The notes under the pieces: generated by a model | What the model was told of the DNA's origin: nothing | What the model saw: the letters and a program-made list of their open reading frames with translations, nothing else | Databases searched by the model: none | NCBI RefSeq assembly: GCF_900241005.1 | Contig: NZ_OEST01000003.1 | Location: 493,397 to 557,396, forward strand | DNA from: Bacteroides cutis | Lineage (GTDB): Bacteria > Bacteroidota > Bacteroidia > Bacteroidales > Bacteroidaceae | Direction: 5' to 3' | DNA length: 64,000 nt | Shown: piece by piece, positions 17,314-26,174 of the stretch | Position numbering within the stretch: position 1 is the stretch's first letter | Layout of the letters: every line of letters begins with the position of its first letter | Program-made: the position numbers and the translations under genes

Positions 17314-18729
17314 TTATTGTATTGCACTTATAATATTCTTCATCATTTTTGCCAATTCATCTTTGTCTTCCCCTTCCAGTACTTTCTCAATCTTTTTCAA
17401 CTCTTCCTGGTCGAGCGGATGTTTACAAAGCTGGTTGTACTTCATAAAGTTCTCTTTATCTCTGAGGAGTACGTAGAGTGAAGCCAGTCTTTCATTAATT
17501 TTTTCAAAACCCGGTTCCATCTCTTTGACACGTTCAAACGCTAGTTTGGCGTAGCTTAATTGTCCCATTTCCATGCTGTACATCCCTATTTCATTCCAAG
17601 TATCAGCGTATGGTGCAATTTTCAAGGCTTTAGCCCATTTCTTCACAGCTTTTTCGTAATCACCATTTTCCATAAAAGCACGGCCTTCCAGCAGATAAGG
17701 ATCAACCTCTTCCGGACCTAACTCATGAGCTTTTTTGAAGTACTGGGATGCCTTGCGTTTTTTCCCTAATTTAAAAAGGCAGAGTGCTGTATGAGCATAG
17801 AGTGAAGGCATAATAGGAGAATCTTCTTCCTGAATTTCTAGGGCTTGTTCCAAGTGACTGTATGCTTCTTCCCATTGATTGGTAGCCAATTTACTAAGCC
17901 CCATGAACATATGTAGGAAATCTGAAGAAAGAGCGTGATGTTTTTCTGCCAGAGTATAATTCTCATATGCACTTTCTTCATTTCCGAGTTGGTAAAAGGC
18001 ATGTCCTCTCATCATGTAGGCATCTGCGAATTCTTCATCCGCGACAATGGCATAGTCGCATGCTTCAATAGCTTTGTCGAACATTTGCTGGTCAAAGTAA
18101 CAACGTGCCAGCCCCAGCCAATAAGAAGCCGAATAAGGATCCTTGTCAATCAGCTTATTATAAAAGATAGCAGCTTTTTCTGTCAATCCTTGTGCATAGA
18201 AACAGTCAGCGGTGACAGCGGTAAATGCTTCATTTTCCGCATATTTATCGAGTCCACGGTTTAGCCACTCCAACGCTTTTTCAGGATATCCCATATCAAG
18301 GTACATATAGGCCACGTCCACGATATTAGCCAAATCTTCCTTATCCTCTATCGTGTCAAGAAGTTGCTCGGCATCATCTATTTTACCTTCGTTCAGCATG
18401 AGGTTAGCTTTCAAAACCTTTACTTCAGGTGAATAATTATCAGAAATCTGGTCAATGACTTCCTGAGCTTTATCTTTGTTATGCGAATCCATTAAAAGAT
18501 AAGCTTGTTCTACCAACAATGCCGTATTGCCAGGGTGCAAGTTTAAACCGTATTCTACGACTTCATTGGCTTGTTGTACTTTATTATGGACAGCATACCA
18601 ATCTGCCAAGTCTGCAAAATCATCTGCATCCGCATAGAAAGGCTGATTGTTTTCACAGGCAGCTTCATAGTTTTCCGCCAGTTCTTGCAATTCCCTGTCT
18701 CTACCGGACAGCAGGTTTTTTTTACTCAT
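17314..18729 (-). CDS. Tetratricopeptide repeat protein
   Basis: The protein has 471 residues made almost wholly of TPR repeats, for example YAENEAFTAVTADCFYAQGL and EVDPYLLEGRAFMENGDY. There is no signal peptide, and the composition is strongly acidic, so it is likely a cytoplasmic scaffold. No catalytic domain is seen. It sits 23 bases after glnS and 18 before the DedA gene, forming a leftward glnS-TPR-DedA unit. Confidence 0.85.
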   Translation of the reverse strand: MSKKNLLSGRDRELQELAENYEAACENNQPFYADADDFADLADWYAVHNKVQQANEVVEYGLNLHPGNTALLVEQAYLLMDSHNKDKAQEVIDQISDNYSPEVKVLKANLMLNEGKIDDAEQLLDTIEDKEDLANIVDVAYMYLDMGYPEKALEWLNRGLDKYAENEAFTAVTADCFYAQGLTEKAAIFYNKLIDKDPYSASYWLGLARCYFDQQMFDKAIEACDYAIVADEEFADAYMMRGHAFYQLGNEESAYENYTLAEKHHALSSDFLHMFMGLSKLATNQWEEAYSHLEQALEIQEEDSPIMPSLYAHTALCLFKLGKKRKASQYFKKAHELGPEEVDPYLLEGRAFMENGDYEKAVKKWAKALKIAPYADTWNEIGMYSMEMGQLSYAKLAFERVKEMEPGFEKINERLASLYVLLRDKENFMKYNQLCKHPLDQEELKKIEKVLEGEDKDELAKMMKNIISAIQ

Positions 18730-18752
18730 TTATTTTTTTTACTCCTTATGCT

Positions 18753-20492
18753 TTATTTGTTGATTTTGCCCCAAGTATCTTTCAAACTTACTGTACGATT
18801 GAATACCATTTTCTCCGGTGTAGACTCGCGGTCCACATTGAAGTAACCGATACGCTGAAATTGCAGGTAGGTAAGAGGTTTCATACCGGCAGCATATTTT
18901 TCTATGTAGCAACAAGGTAATACATGAAGAGAGTCGGGGTTAATCATTTCCTTCATGGCAGTCAGTGCATCACAATTCTTTTCTTCACGGATGGCAGCAA
19001 GTTCATCGCGTGGATTTTCCACTTTCCACAGACGGTCGTAAAGACGTACTTCGGCCTGTAGGCAGTGAGCGCAACTTACCCAGTGAAGCGTACCTTTTAC
19101 CTTACGGTTAGCTTCTGGCATGCCACTCTTGGTATTTGCATCGTATTCACAATACACTTCTTCAATCTCTCCTGCGTCGTTCTTCTTGCAACCTGTACAT
19201 TTTACGATATAAGCATTCTTAAGGCGTACTTCCTGCCCTGGAGTCATACGGAAATATTTCTTCGGTGCATCTTCCATGAAATCATCGCGTTCCATCCACA
19301 ATTCACGGCTGAATTCTATGATGTGGTTACCTTCTTCCGGACGCTCCGGATTATTGATAGCTTCCAATTCCTCAACCTGTCCCTCGGGATAGTTGGTGAT
19401 GATAAGCTTCACCGGATTTAGTACGGCGGATATACGGGTGGCACGGGTATTTAAGTCTTCGCGAACTGCACTTTCCAACAACGCAAATTCGTTGAGGGCA
19501 TCGTAGGTGGTGTAACCTATTTTATCGATAAATTTATGTATAGACTCTGGTGAATAGCCACGACGTCGGAAACCGCAGATAGTCGGCATACGGGGATCAT
19601 CCCAACCCTTTACCAAACCTTCTTTTACCAGTGTCAATAGATTACGTTTACTCATCAGCGTATAACTGAGGTTTAACTTATTGAACTCATACTGGTGGGG
19701 GCGGTTGTCATTCAAATCCTTGCCTTCCTTTACCCAATCTACAAAAAGATCGTATAGCGGACGGTGGGGGACAAACTCCAGCGTGCACAATGAGTGTGTC
19801 ACACCTTCAAAGAAGTCACTCTGTCCGTGGGCAAAATCATACATCGGATATGCTTTCCAAGTGGTACCCGTACGATGATGCGGATGATTTACCACACGAT
19901 AGATAATCGGGTCACGGAAGTGCATATTAGGACTTGCCATATCAATCTTGGCCCGTAATACCATGGCACCTTCTTCAATTTCTCCGCTGTTCATCTTTTG
20001 GAACAGTTCAAGGTTTTCCTCGATAGGGCGGTTGCGGTAAGGGCTTTCCACACCCGGTTGGGTAGGAGTACCTTTTTGAGCGGCAATTTGTTCGGATGTC
20101 TGCTCGTCTATATAGGCTTTACCCTCTTTGATAAGACGGATGGCAAAGTCCCATAATTGTTGAAAATAGTCAGAAGCGTAATACTCGTTACCCCATTGAT
20201 AGCCTAACCATTGGATATCTTCTTTGATGGCTTCTACATATTCCACATCTTCCTTGGTGGGGTTAGTATCATCGAAACGTAGATTACAGATGCCACCATG
20301 TGCAGCTGCAATGCCAAAATCAAGGCAGATGGCCTTGGCGTGTCCTATGTGAAGGTAACCATTAGGTTCCGGCGGGAAACGTGTCTGTACTTTACCTCCG
20401 TTTTTACCTTCTTTCAAGTCGTTTTCTACTATTTGTTCAATGAAGTTCAGGCTCTTCTTTTCACCTGTTTCTTCGTTCTTAATTTCTGCCAT
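18753..20492 (-). CDS. glnS: Glutaminyl-tRNA synthetase
   Basis: A class I synthetase of 579 residues from the ATG at 20492. A longer frame from a TTG at 20534 would start inside or upstream of the promoter and is rejected. The HIGH motif is PPEPNGYLHIGHAKA (about 41-55) and the KMSKS-equivalent is TLMSKRNL. It charges tRNA-Gln directly, so this organism need not rely only on the GatCAB route. The C-terminal beta-barrel region contains CTGCKKN and CAHC, a probable extra Cys cluster. Confidence 0.96.
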   Translation of the reverse strand: MAEIKNEETGEKKSLNFIEQIVENDLKEGKNGGKVQTRFPPEPNGYLHIGHAKAICLDFGIAAAHGGICNLRFDDTNPTKEDVEYVEAIKEDIQWLGYQWGNEYYASDYFQQLWDFAIRLIKEGKAYIDEQTSEQIAAQKGTPTQPGVESPYRNRPIEENLELFQKMNSGEIEEGAMVLRAKIDMASPNMHFRDPIIYRVVNHPHHRTGTTWKAYPMYDFAHGQSDFFEGVTHSLCTLEFVPHRPLYDLFVDWVKEGKDLNDNRPHQYEFNKLNLSYTLMSKRNLLTLVKEGLVKGWDDPRMPTICGFRRRGYSPESIHKFIDKIGYTTYDALNEFALLESAVREDLNTRATRISAVLNPVKLIITNYPEGQVEELEAINNPERPEEGNHIIEFSRELWMERDDFMEDAPKKYFRMTPGQEVRLKNAYIVKCTGCKKNDAGEIEEVYCEYDANTKSGMPEANRKVKGTLHWVSCAHCLQAEVRLYDRLWKVENPRDELAAIREEKNCDALTAMKEMINPDSLHVLPCCYIEKYAAGMKPLTYLQFQRIGYFNVDRESTPEKMVFNRTVSLKDTWGKINK

Positions 20493-20520
20493 AGTGCTAT
20501 CAATTATTCGTACGTGGGGG

Positions 20521-20551
20521 CAAAGATAGTGCAAATAGAGGGCAGGACAAA
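20521..20551 (-). promoter_or_regulatory. glnS promoter
   Basis: Reading leftward, TTTG at 20551-20548, 19 bases, then TATCTTTG at 20528-20521 match the Bacteroides -33/-7 promoter almost perfectly. The start of transcription would fall near 20515, about 23 bases before the ATG at 20492. Confidence 0.8.
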
Positions 20552-20568
20552 ATGAAATCCTTCATTTT

Positions 20569-21384
20569 TCAATTCACGGGGATATATCCGCTCTTTTTGA
20601 TGATTGCTTGTCCTGCGGGAGATAGTACAAACTGTAAAAGCGGAGTAATATTTTCGATATTTTTTTTGTTATAATAATAGTACAGCGGTCGTACGATAGG
20701 GTATGATTTATTGATCGCATTTTCAAGGGTAGGGGTGGCATAAAGTTTGCCGTCGTATGAAATGGCAAGTGTCTTGATGCGGGGAGAAATATATGCAAGT
20801 CCCACATATCCGATGGCGCCTATCGTTTGGCTGACTGACTGTATGATGGCACCCGTTGCCGGCATGGAAAGGCTGCTACTCATATAGTTCTTGTTTTTCA
20901 GTACACTTTCTTTAAAAAATTCGTAAGTACCGGAAGAAGTCTCTCGCGAATAAACTACAATTTTCCGGTCATCACCACCTACTTGTTTCCAATTCGTGAT
21001 TTTCCCTCGGAATATATCTTCCAATTGTTGTCGTGTGAGCTGATTCACCGGATTGGAAGGATGAACCACTACTGCAAGGGCATCGTAGGCTATGGGTACT
21101 TCCTCCAATTCTTCGCCGGCAGTTTTGGCTTTCATCTTTTCACTGAACTTAATCCCCCGTGAAGCCATGGCGATATCAGTCGTTCCGTCCAGTAGGGCAG
21201 AGAGTCCTACTCCTGTTCCTCCACCTGTGACAGTGACACGTGCATCAGGATTTAATATCATAAACCGTTCGGCTGTCTGTTGGGCGATGGGAAGTACTGT
21301 GTCGCTACCTTTGATACGTTGCGCTTGTATATCGGCAGAAACTATTCCTAATATGAAAGTGAGGATGATAATTTTAGTTTTCAT
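20569..21384 (-). CDS. pstS: Phosphate-binding protein of the Pst transporter
   Basis: The protein has 271 residues from the ATG at 21384 with a signal peptide ending near AQA. It has the phosphate-binding motifs GSDTVLPIAQ, TGGGTGVGLSALLDGTTDIAMASR and YSRETSSGTYEFF. The block LTRQQLEDIFRGKITNWKQVGG is the standard PstS loop. It binds inorganic phosphate in the periplasm for PstCAB. It is divergent from pstC rather than in line, sharing a control region with two PHO-box-like repeats. Confidence 0.92.
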   Translation of the reverse strand: MKTKIIILTFILGIVSADIQAQRIKGSDTVLPIAQQTAERFMILNPDARVTVTGGGTGVGLSALLDGTTDIAMASRGIKFSEKMKAKTAGEELEEVPIAYDALAVVVHPSNPVNQLTRQQLEDIFRGKITNWKQVGGDDRKIVVYSRETSSGTYEFFKESVLKNKNYMSSSLSMPATGAIIQSVSQTIGAIGYVGLAYISPRIKTLAISYDGKLYATPTLENAINKSYPIVRPLYYYYNKKNIENITPLLQFVLSPAGQAIIKKSGYIPVN

Positions 21385-21492
21385 TATGTTCAACGTTTCT
21401 ATTTGATAATTCTATTTCTTTTGCTTTTTTATAAAATCTCAATTCAATGATTGGTTTCTATTCATACTTAACAACCTGAACAGTATTTGTTT

Positions 21493-21504
21493 TGCAAAGA
21501 AAAC
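21493..21504 (-). promoter_or_regulatory. Probable pstS -7 region
   Basis: GTTTTCTTTGCA read leftward is identical to the sequence at 21618-21629 read rightward ahead of pstC. Both resemble a weak TAnnTTTG box, so they are probably the -7 elements of divergent, activator-dependent promoters. Confidence 0.5.
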
Positions 21505-21511
21505 AAATTGA

Positions 21512-21566
21512 TGTTACATTTGTTTTACAAAACATAACAATGTGATCTTGTAATGAAAATGTAACA
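21512..21566. promoter_or_regulatory. Two PHO-box-like direct repeats between pstS and pstC
   Basis: On the plus strand TGTTACA-TTTG-TTTTACA lies at 21512-21529. On the minus strand TGTTACA-TTTT-CATTACA lies at 21566-21549. Each is a pair of 7-base units at an 11-base step, the geometry of PhoB boxes, and the two face each other. Their outer halves also form an inverted repeat (21511-21520 / 21558-21567). Control by a PhoB-like regulator is inferred. Confidence 0.6.
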
Positions 21567-21617
21567 TTTTTGAAATGTTTCTTTCAAACGGTAGTCACAT
21601 CGCCTTAACATCAAGCG

Positions 21618-21629
21618 GTTTTCTTTGCA
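21618..21629 (+). promoter_or_regulatory. Probable pstC -7 region
   Basis: GTTTTCTTTGCA, identical to the leftward copy ahead of pstS, lies 22 bases before the pstC ATG. It is read as a weak -7 box. Confidence 0.5.
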
Positions 21630-21651
21630 TCAGAAAATCAATTAAGTAATT

Positions 21652-22839
21652 ATGAAAAAGCTTTTTGAGAAGATAATAGAAGGTATTCTGGCTTGTAGCG
21701 GTTTTGTAACAAGTCTTACCATCGTACTTATCGTCTTATTCCTTTTTTCAGAGGCGTTGGGTTTGTTTAGTAGCCGTATTATTGAAGAAGGTTATGTGTT
21801 GGCTTTAAATAAGGGGAATAAGGTTTCTGAACTAACTCCTGTCCAGATAAAAAATATTTTCGACGAAGAGATAACAAACTGGAAGGAAGTCGGTGGGGAG
21901 GATCTCCCTATCCGGCTTTTTCGTTTGGAAAACATTACACAATATTATACAGAAGAACAGTTAGGGGCATCCTACGAGAATGCAGGCTCCTGCATCACGG
22001 AACTCGTAGAAAAGACTCCGGAAATCATAGCCTTTGTTCCCGGGCAATTTATAATTCATCCCGACTCTGTTCATTTGTTAAAAGATAATACCATTTCGGT
22101 GAAAGATGTTTTTGCCGGTGCCGAGTGGTTTCCTACAGCAACCCCTGCACCTTTGTTTGGCTTTCTGCCGTTAATTACGGGTACATTGTGGGTAAGTTTC
22201 TTTGCTATTCTGTTTGCATTGCCTTTTGGTTTGTCAGTATCTATCTATATGTCCGAAGTGGCAAATTCGAAGATACGTAATATGATGAAACCCATCATTG
22301 AACTATTGAGCGGTATACCTTCCGTTGTTTATGGCTTCTTCGGGCTGATTGTTATAGTTCCTATTTTGCAGAAAGTGTTCAACTTGCCGGTAGGCGAGAG
22401 CGGATTGGCGGGGAGTATCGTACTGGCGATAATGGCATTGCCAACTATCATCACGGTGACGGAAGATGCCATGCGTAATTGTCCCCGCGCCATGCGTGAA
22501 GCCAGTTTGGCTCTCGGAGCCTCACAGTGGCAGACTATATATAAGGTGGTGATACCTTATTCCATATCTGGTATTACATCAGGAGTTGTACTTGGAATCG
22601 GGCGTGCTGTTGGTGAAACCATGGCAGTACTCATGGTGACGGGAAATGCAGCAGTCATTCCTCATACTATTTTGGAACCTTTACGAACTATTCCTGCAAC
22701 GATTGCCGCCGAACTGGGTGAGGCCCCTGCCGGTGGCGCGCACTACGAGGCATTGTTCCTTTTGGGAGTTGTATTGTTTTTTATCAGTCTGTTGATAAAC
22801 TTCACGGTAGAAGCTGTATCTTCGGGCAAGAGAAAGTAA
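21652..22839 (+). CDS. pstC: Phosphate ABC transporter permease PstC with a large periplasmic insert
   Basis: The protein has 395 residues, about 80-100 longer than usual PstC. After the first membrane segment (about 12-38) comes a soluble region (about 39-165) containing LTPVQIKNIFDEEITNWKEVGGEDLPIRLF, which closely resembles the PstS block LTRQQLEDIFRGKITNWKQVGG in this window. The permease core follows, with the EAA-type loop EDAMRNCPRAMREASLALGASQWQTIYKVVIPY (read in parts). It forms the channel with PstA. The gene starts the rightward pstCAB-phoU operon. Confidence 0.9.
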   Translation: MKKLFEKIIEGILACSGFVTSLTIVLIVLFLFSEALGLFSSRIIEEGYVLALNKGNKVSELTPVQIKNIFDEEITNWKEVGGEDLPIRLFRLENITQYYTEEQLGASYENAGSCITELVEKTPEIIAFVPGQFIIHPDSVHLLKDNTISVKDVFAGAEWFPTATPAPLFGFLPLITGTLWVSFFAILFALPFGLSVSIYMSEVANSKIRNMMKPIIELLSGIPSVVYGFFGLIVIVPILQKVFNLPVGESGLAGSIVLAIMALPTIITVTEDAMRNCPRAMREASLALGASQWQTIYKVVIPYSISGITSGVVLGIGRAVGETMAVLMVTGNAAVIPHTILEPLRTIPATIAAELGEAPAGGAHYEALFLLGVVLFFISLLINFTVEAVSSGKRK

Positions 22840-22843
22840 GCGT

Positions 22844-23704
22844 ATGATAAATAGAAAACATCTTTCACAAAACATAGCATTCGGCTTGTTTCGTTTGCTG
22901 AGTCTGAGTGTAGTGCTGATACTCTTTGCTATTCTTGGTTTCATAGTGTATAAGGGTATCAGAGTTGTCAGTTGGGACTTCCTTACTACCGCCCCTGCAG
23001 ATGGGATGACTGGAGGAGGTATTCTACCAGCCATTGTAGGTACTTTCTGCCTGATGATAGGGAGTGCGCTATTTGCTTTTCCGGTAGGAGTGATGAGTGG
23101 CATTTATATGAACGAATATGCTCCCAAAGGATGGATAGTACGGTTTATCCACATGATGACGAATAATCTGAGTGGTATTCCTTCTATTGTTTTTGGTTTG
23201 TTCGGTATGGCGCTGTTCGTCAATTATATGGATTTTGGGGATAGCATTTTGGCCGGTTCGCTGACTTTAGGTTTGTTAAGTTTGCCATTGGTTATCCGTA
23301 CTACAGAAGAAGCTTTGAAAGCTATTCCCGATAGTTTGCGTGAAGGTAGCCGTGCTTTGGGAGCTACCAAATTACAAACTATCTGGCACGTCATTCTTCC
23401 TATGGGTATGCCTAATATTATCACTGGATTGATTTTGGCCTTAGGACGTGTGTCTGGTGAAACGGCACCAATCCTTTTCACTTGTGCTGCCTATTTTTTA
23501 CCACAACTTCCCACTAGTGTTTTTGACCAGTGTATGGCATTACCCTATCATTTGTATGTCATTTCTACAAGTGGTACGGATATGGAAGCCCAACTTCCAA
23601 TAGCATATGGCACAGCTCTGGTATTGATAGTTATTATCCTTTTGGTAAATCTTCTGGCCAATATTTTGCGAAAATACTTTGAGAAGAAAATAAAAACAAA
23701 CTGA
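22844..23704 (+). CDS. pstA: Phosphate ABC transporter permease PstA
   Basis: The protein has 286 residues with six membrane segments. The permease loop that contacts the ATPase is [21 protein letters not shown], and another family block is [15 protein letters not shown]. The length is typical. It starts four bases after pstC and ends one base before the pstB start, so coupling is tight. Confidence 0.95.
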   Translation: MINRKHLSQNIAFGLFRLLSLSVVLILFAILGFIVYKGIRVVSWDFLTTAPADGMTGGGILPAIVGTFCLMIGSALFAFPVGVMSGIYMNEYAPKGWIVRFIHMMTNNLSGIPSIVFGLFGMALFVNYMDFGDSILAGSLTLGLLSLPLVIRTTEEALKAIPDSLREGSRALGATKLQTIWHVILPMGMPNIITGLILALGRVSGETAPILFTCAAYFLPQLPTSVFDQCMALPYHLYVISTSGTDMEAQLPIAYGTALVLIVIILLVNLLANILRKYFEKKIKTN

Positions 23705-23705
23705 T

Positions 23706-24461
23706 ATGATAAATAAAATAGAAACACGTGATGTAAACTTCTGGTATGGCGATTTTCATGCATTGAAGGGCATCAGTATGGATATTGAAGAGAAATCCGT
23801 GGTTGCCTTTATCGGTCCTTCAGGATGTGGTAAGTCTACCTTTCTTCGTTTGCTCAATCGGATGAATGACTTGATTCCTGATACCCGTTTGACCGGTGAG
23901 ATCCGTATTGACGGACGAAATATTTATGGGAAGGGGATACAAGTTGACGAGCTACGCAGAAAAGTAGGTATGGTGTTTCAACGCCCAAATCCTTTTCCTA
24001 AAAGTATTTTTGAAAATGTGGCATACGGGCTTCGTGTAAATGGTATTACTGACAAAGCCTTTATCCGTCAGCGGGTAGAAGAAACTTTGAGAGGTGCCGC
24101 CCTGTGGGATGAGGTAAAAGATAAATTGAAAGTTTCTGCATACGCCTTGTCCGGCGGACAACAGCAGCGTCTTTGTATAGCCCGTGCCATGGCAGTGGCT
24201 CCTTCTGTCTTGTTGATGGATGAACCGGCTTCAGCACTCGATCCTATCTCTACAGCGAAAGTGGAGGAACTTATTCATGAGCTTAAAAAGAAATATACCA
24301 TTGTCATTGTCACTCATAATATGCAACAAGCGGCTCGTGTCAGTGACAGCACTGCTTTTTTCTATATGGGAGAAATGGTAGAATTTGGTGATACGAAGAA
24401 GATATTTACAAATCCCGAAAAGGTAGAAACACAGAATTATATCACGGGACGCTTTGGATAA
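23706..24461 (+). CDS. pstB: Phosphate ABC transporter ATPase PstB
   Basis: The protein has 251 residues. Walker A is GPSGCGKST (about 37-45), the signature is LSGGQQQR, Walker B is [13 protein letters not shown], and the H-loop is IVTHNMQQA. The family-specific [18 protein letters not shown] is present. It powers phosphate import by PstCA. It lies in the pst operon and is followed by phoU. Confidence 0.97.
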   Translation: MINKIETRDVNFWYGDFHALKGISMDIEEKSVVAFIGPSGCGKSTFLRLLNRMNDLIPDTRLTGEIRIDGRNIYGKGIQVDELRRKVGMVFQRPNPFPKSIFENVAYGLRVNGITDKAFIRQRVEETLRGAALWDEVKDKLKVSAYALSGGQQQRLCIARAMAVAPSVLLMDEPASALDPISTAKVEELIHELKKKYTIVIVTHNMQQAARVSDSTAFFYMGEMVEFGDTKKIFTNPEKVETQNYITGRFG

Positions 24462-24509
24462 ATTCACCGAAAAAGATATAGTGATTATTCAAACTTAAAA
24501 TATAAAATT

Positions 24510-25205
24510 ATGGTAAAGTTTATCGAATCGGAACTCGTCTTGTTGAAAAAAGAAATAGACGAAATGTGGACTTTGGTTTATAATCAGCTTGATCGTGCCG
24601 GAGAAGCCGTACTTACTCTTGACCGGGAACTGGCGCAACAAGTATTGGTACGCGAACGTCGCGTCAACGCTTTCGAGTTGAAGATAGATAGTGATGTGGA
24701 AGACATCATAGCACTCTATAATCCTGTTGCCATCGACCTGCGTTTTGTACTCGCCATGTTGAAGATTAATACGAATTTGGAGCGTTTAGGCGACTTTGCG
24801 GAAGGTATTGCCAGGTTTGCTCTCAACTGCAAAGAACCTGTGTTGGATGGTGAATTGGTTCAGAAGCTCCGTTTGGGAGAAATGATAGCCGAAGTACTTT
24901 CAATGCTCGAATTGGCTAAAAAGTCACTTCAGGACGAGAGTCAAGAATTAGCGACATCAGTATTTGCCAAAGACAATCTGTTGGATGAGATTAATGCTGA
25001 TGCTACTGTTATCCTTGCTGATTATATTAACAGGCATCCCGAAAGTGCCCTCTCTTGCCTGAATTTAGTGAGTGTATTCCGTAAATTGGAGCGTTCCGGT
25101 GACCATATCACCAATATAGCAGAGGAAATAGTCTTCTTTATTGACGCAAAAGTGTTAAAACATAGTGGACGTACAGAAGAACGCTATTTGAATGAGGAAA
25201 AATAA
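24510..25205 (+). CDS. phoU: Phosphate transport regulator PhoU
   Basis: The protein has 231 residues of helical PhoU fold with two three-helix repeats. Metal-binding acidic motifs appear in LERLGDFAEGIA and LERSGDHITNIAEEI (E-x-x-x-D type). It links the Pst transporter to the PhoR sensor and limits phosphate uptake. It is the last gene of the pst operon, 48 bases after pstB. Confidence 0.93.
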   Translation: MVKFIESELVLLKKEIDEMWTLVYNQLDRAGEAVLTLDRELAQQVLVRERRVNAFELKIDSDVEDIIALYNPVAIDLRFVLAMLKINTNLERLGDFAEGIARFALNCKEPVLDGELVQKLRLGEMIAEVLSMLELAKKSLQDESQELATSVFAKDNLLDEINADATVILADYINRHPESALSCLNLVSVFRKLERSGDHITNIAEEIVFFIDAKVLKHSGRTEERYLNEEK

Positions 25206-25351
25206 GTGGATTTTTAGGATAATTTTAGTGTTTCATGGAAAATAACTCTATATTTGTCCACTGAAAACGATTGCGGATGTAGAAAAGTGCTTTGAAATGA
25301 TAATAAAATCAAAAGAAATTTCAAAAAGATGTTATATGACATGTTTTTTAA

Positions 25352-25384
25352 TTTGGTTAGTATCACGAAAAGCGCCTATATTTG
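25352..25384 (+). promoter_or_regulatory. Promoter of the candidate small RNA
   Basis: TTTG at 25352-25355 and a perfect TATATTTG at 25377-25384, 21 bases apart, fit the Bacteroides promoter. No coding start follows before the terminator. Confidence 0.6.
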
Positions 25385-25390
25385 CAACGT

Positions 25391-25482
25391 TATCCTGAAA
25401 ACAATCTTTTTACCTTAAAAAAAAACTAATACCTATTGAAAACTGAAAAAGGAGGCTTTGTGAAAAGCTTCCTTTTTTTCTT
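25391..25482 (+). ncRNA. Candidate small RNA
   Basis: A transcript of about 90 bases is predicted between a good promoter (ending 25384) and a hairpin, AAAGGAGGCTT / AAGCTTCCTTT, followed by seven T. There is no plausible reading frame inside. It does not carry the conserved blocks of an FMN riboswitch, so it is not simply a leader of the riboflavin gene. It is called from layout only. Confidence 0.4.
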
Positions 25483-25503
25483 TATATGTAATTCCCTTTT
25501 TCG

Positions 25504-25511
25504 TATCTTTG
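25504..25511 (+). promoter_or_regulatory. -7 box of the riboflavin synthase promoter
   Basis: TATCTTTG lies 47 bases before the ATG at 25559. The -33 element is weak. Confidence 0.6.
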
Positions 25512-25558
25512 CCAAAAGATTTTCTCAATTGTAATACAGTTCAATCATAGATAAAGTT

Positions 25559-26161
25559 ATGTTTTCCGGAATAGTAGAAGAATGTGCTACGTTGGTGGCG
25601 ATGGTTAAAGACCAGGAAAATGTGCACTTCACTTTCAAGTGCTCATTCGTAAATGAATTAAAAATCGACCAGAGTGTTTCTCATAATGGTGTATGTCTGA
25701 CTGTTGTCAGCATGACGGATGACACTTATACAGTGACGGCCATGAAAGAGACTTTAGACCGTTCCAATCTCGGCTTATTGAAAGTAGGGGATAAAGTGAA
25801 TGTTGAACGTAGTATGATGATGAACGGTCGTTTGGATGGGCATATCGTACAAGGACACGTAGACCAGACTGCAACATGTATTGATATAAAGGATGCAGAA
25901 GGTAGTTATTACTTTACTTTCCGTTACGCTTTTGATAAGGAAATGGCAACGCGAGGTTATATAACTGTAGACAAAGGCTCTGTAACGGTAAACGGTGTCA
26001 GTCTGACGGTATGTAATCCTACGGACGATACTTTCCAGGTCGCTATTATTCCCTATACCTTTGAACATACTAATTTCCATACTTTTAAGATAGGTAGTGT
26101 GGTAAATCTGGAGTTCGATATTATTGGTAAGTATATCAGCCGGATGATTCAATATAAATAA
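25559..26161 (+). CDS. ribE: Riboflavin synthase, alpha chain
   Basis: The protein has 200 residues in two similar lumazine-binding halves. The N-terminal half starts MFSGIVEECA and has VSHNGVCLTVV. The second half has GYITVDKGSVTVNGVSLTV. It joins two 6,7-dimethyl-8-ribityllumazine molecules to give riboflavin. It lies 13 bases before a flavin-using nitroreductase gene, and the two are probably cotranscribed. Confidence 0.95.
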   Translation: MFSGIVEECATLVAMVKDQENVHFTFKCSFVNELKIDQSVSHNGVCLTVVSMTDDTYTVTAMKETLDRSNLGLLKVGDKVNVERSMMMNGRLDGHIVQGHVDQTATCIDIKDAEGSYYFTFRYAFDKEMATRGYITVDKGSVTVNGVSLTVCNPTDDTFQVAIIPYTFEHTNFHTFKIGSVVNLEFDIIGKYISRMIQYK

Positions 26162-26174
26162 AAAAACTTGTCTC

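Larger units (their letters stand above)
25206..25558. other. Intergenic region with promoter-like boxes and a candidate small RNA
   Basis: Between phoU and riboflavin synthase lie three -7 boxes: TATATTTG at 25249-25256, TATATTTG at 25377-25384, and TATCTTTG at 25504-25511. A hairpin terminator lies at 25446-25480. The first two boxes are each followed by a similar CTGAAAAC motif. The last box serves the riboflavin synthase gene. Confidence 0.6.

Noticed and set aside
25391..25558. FMN riboswitch before riboflavin synthase
   Set aside because: The region is too short and lacks the conserved GC-rich blocks of the FMN aptamer.
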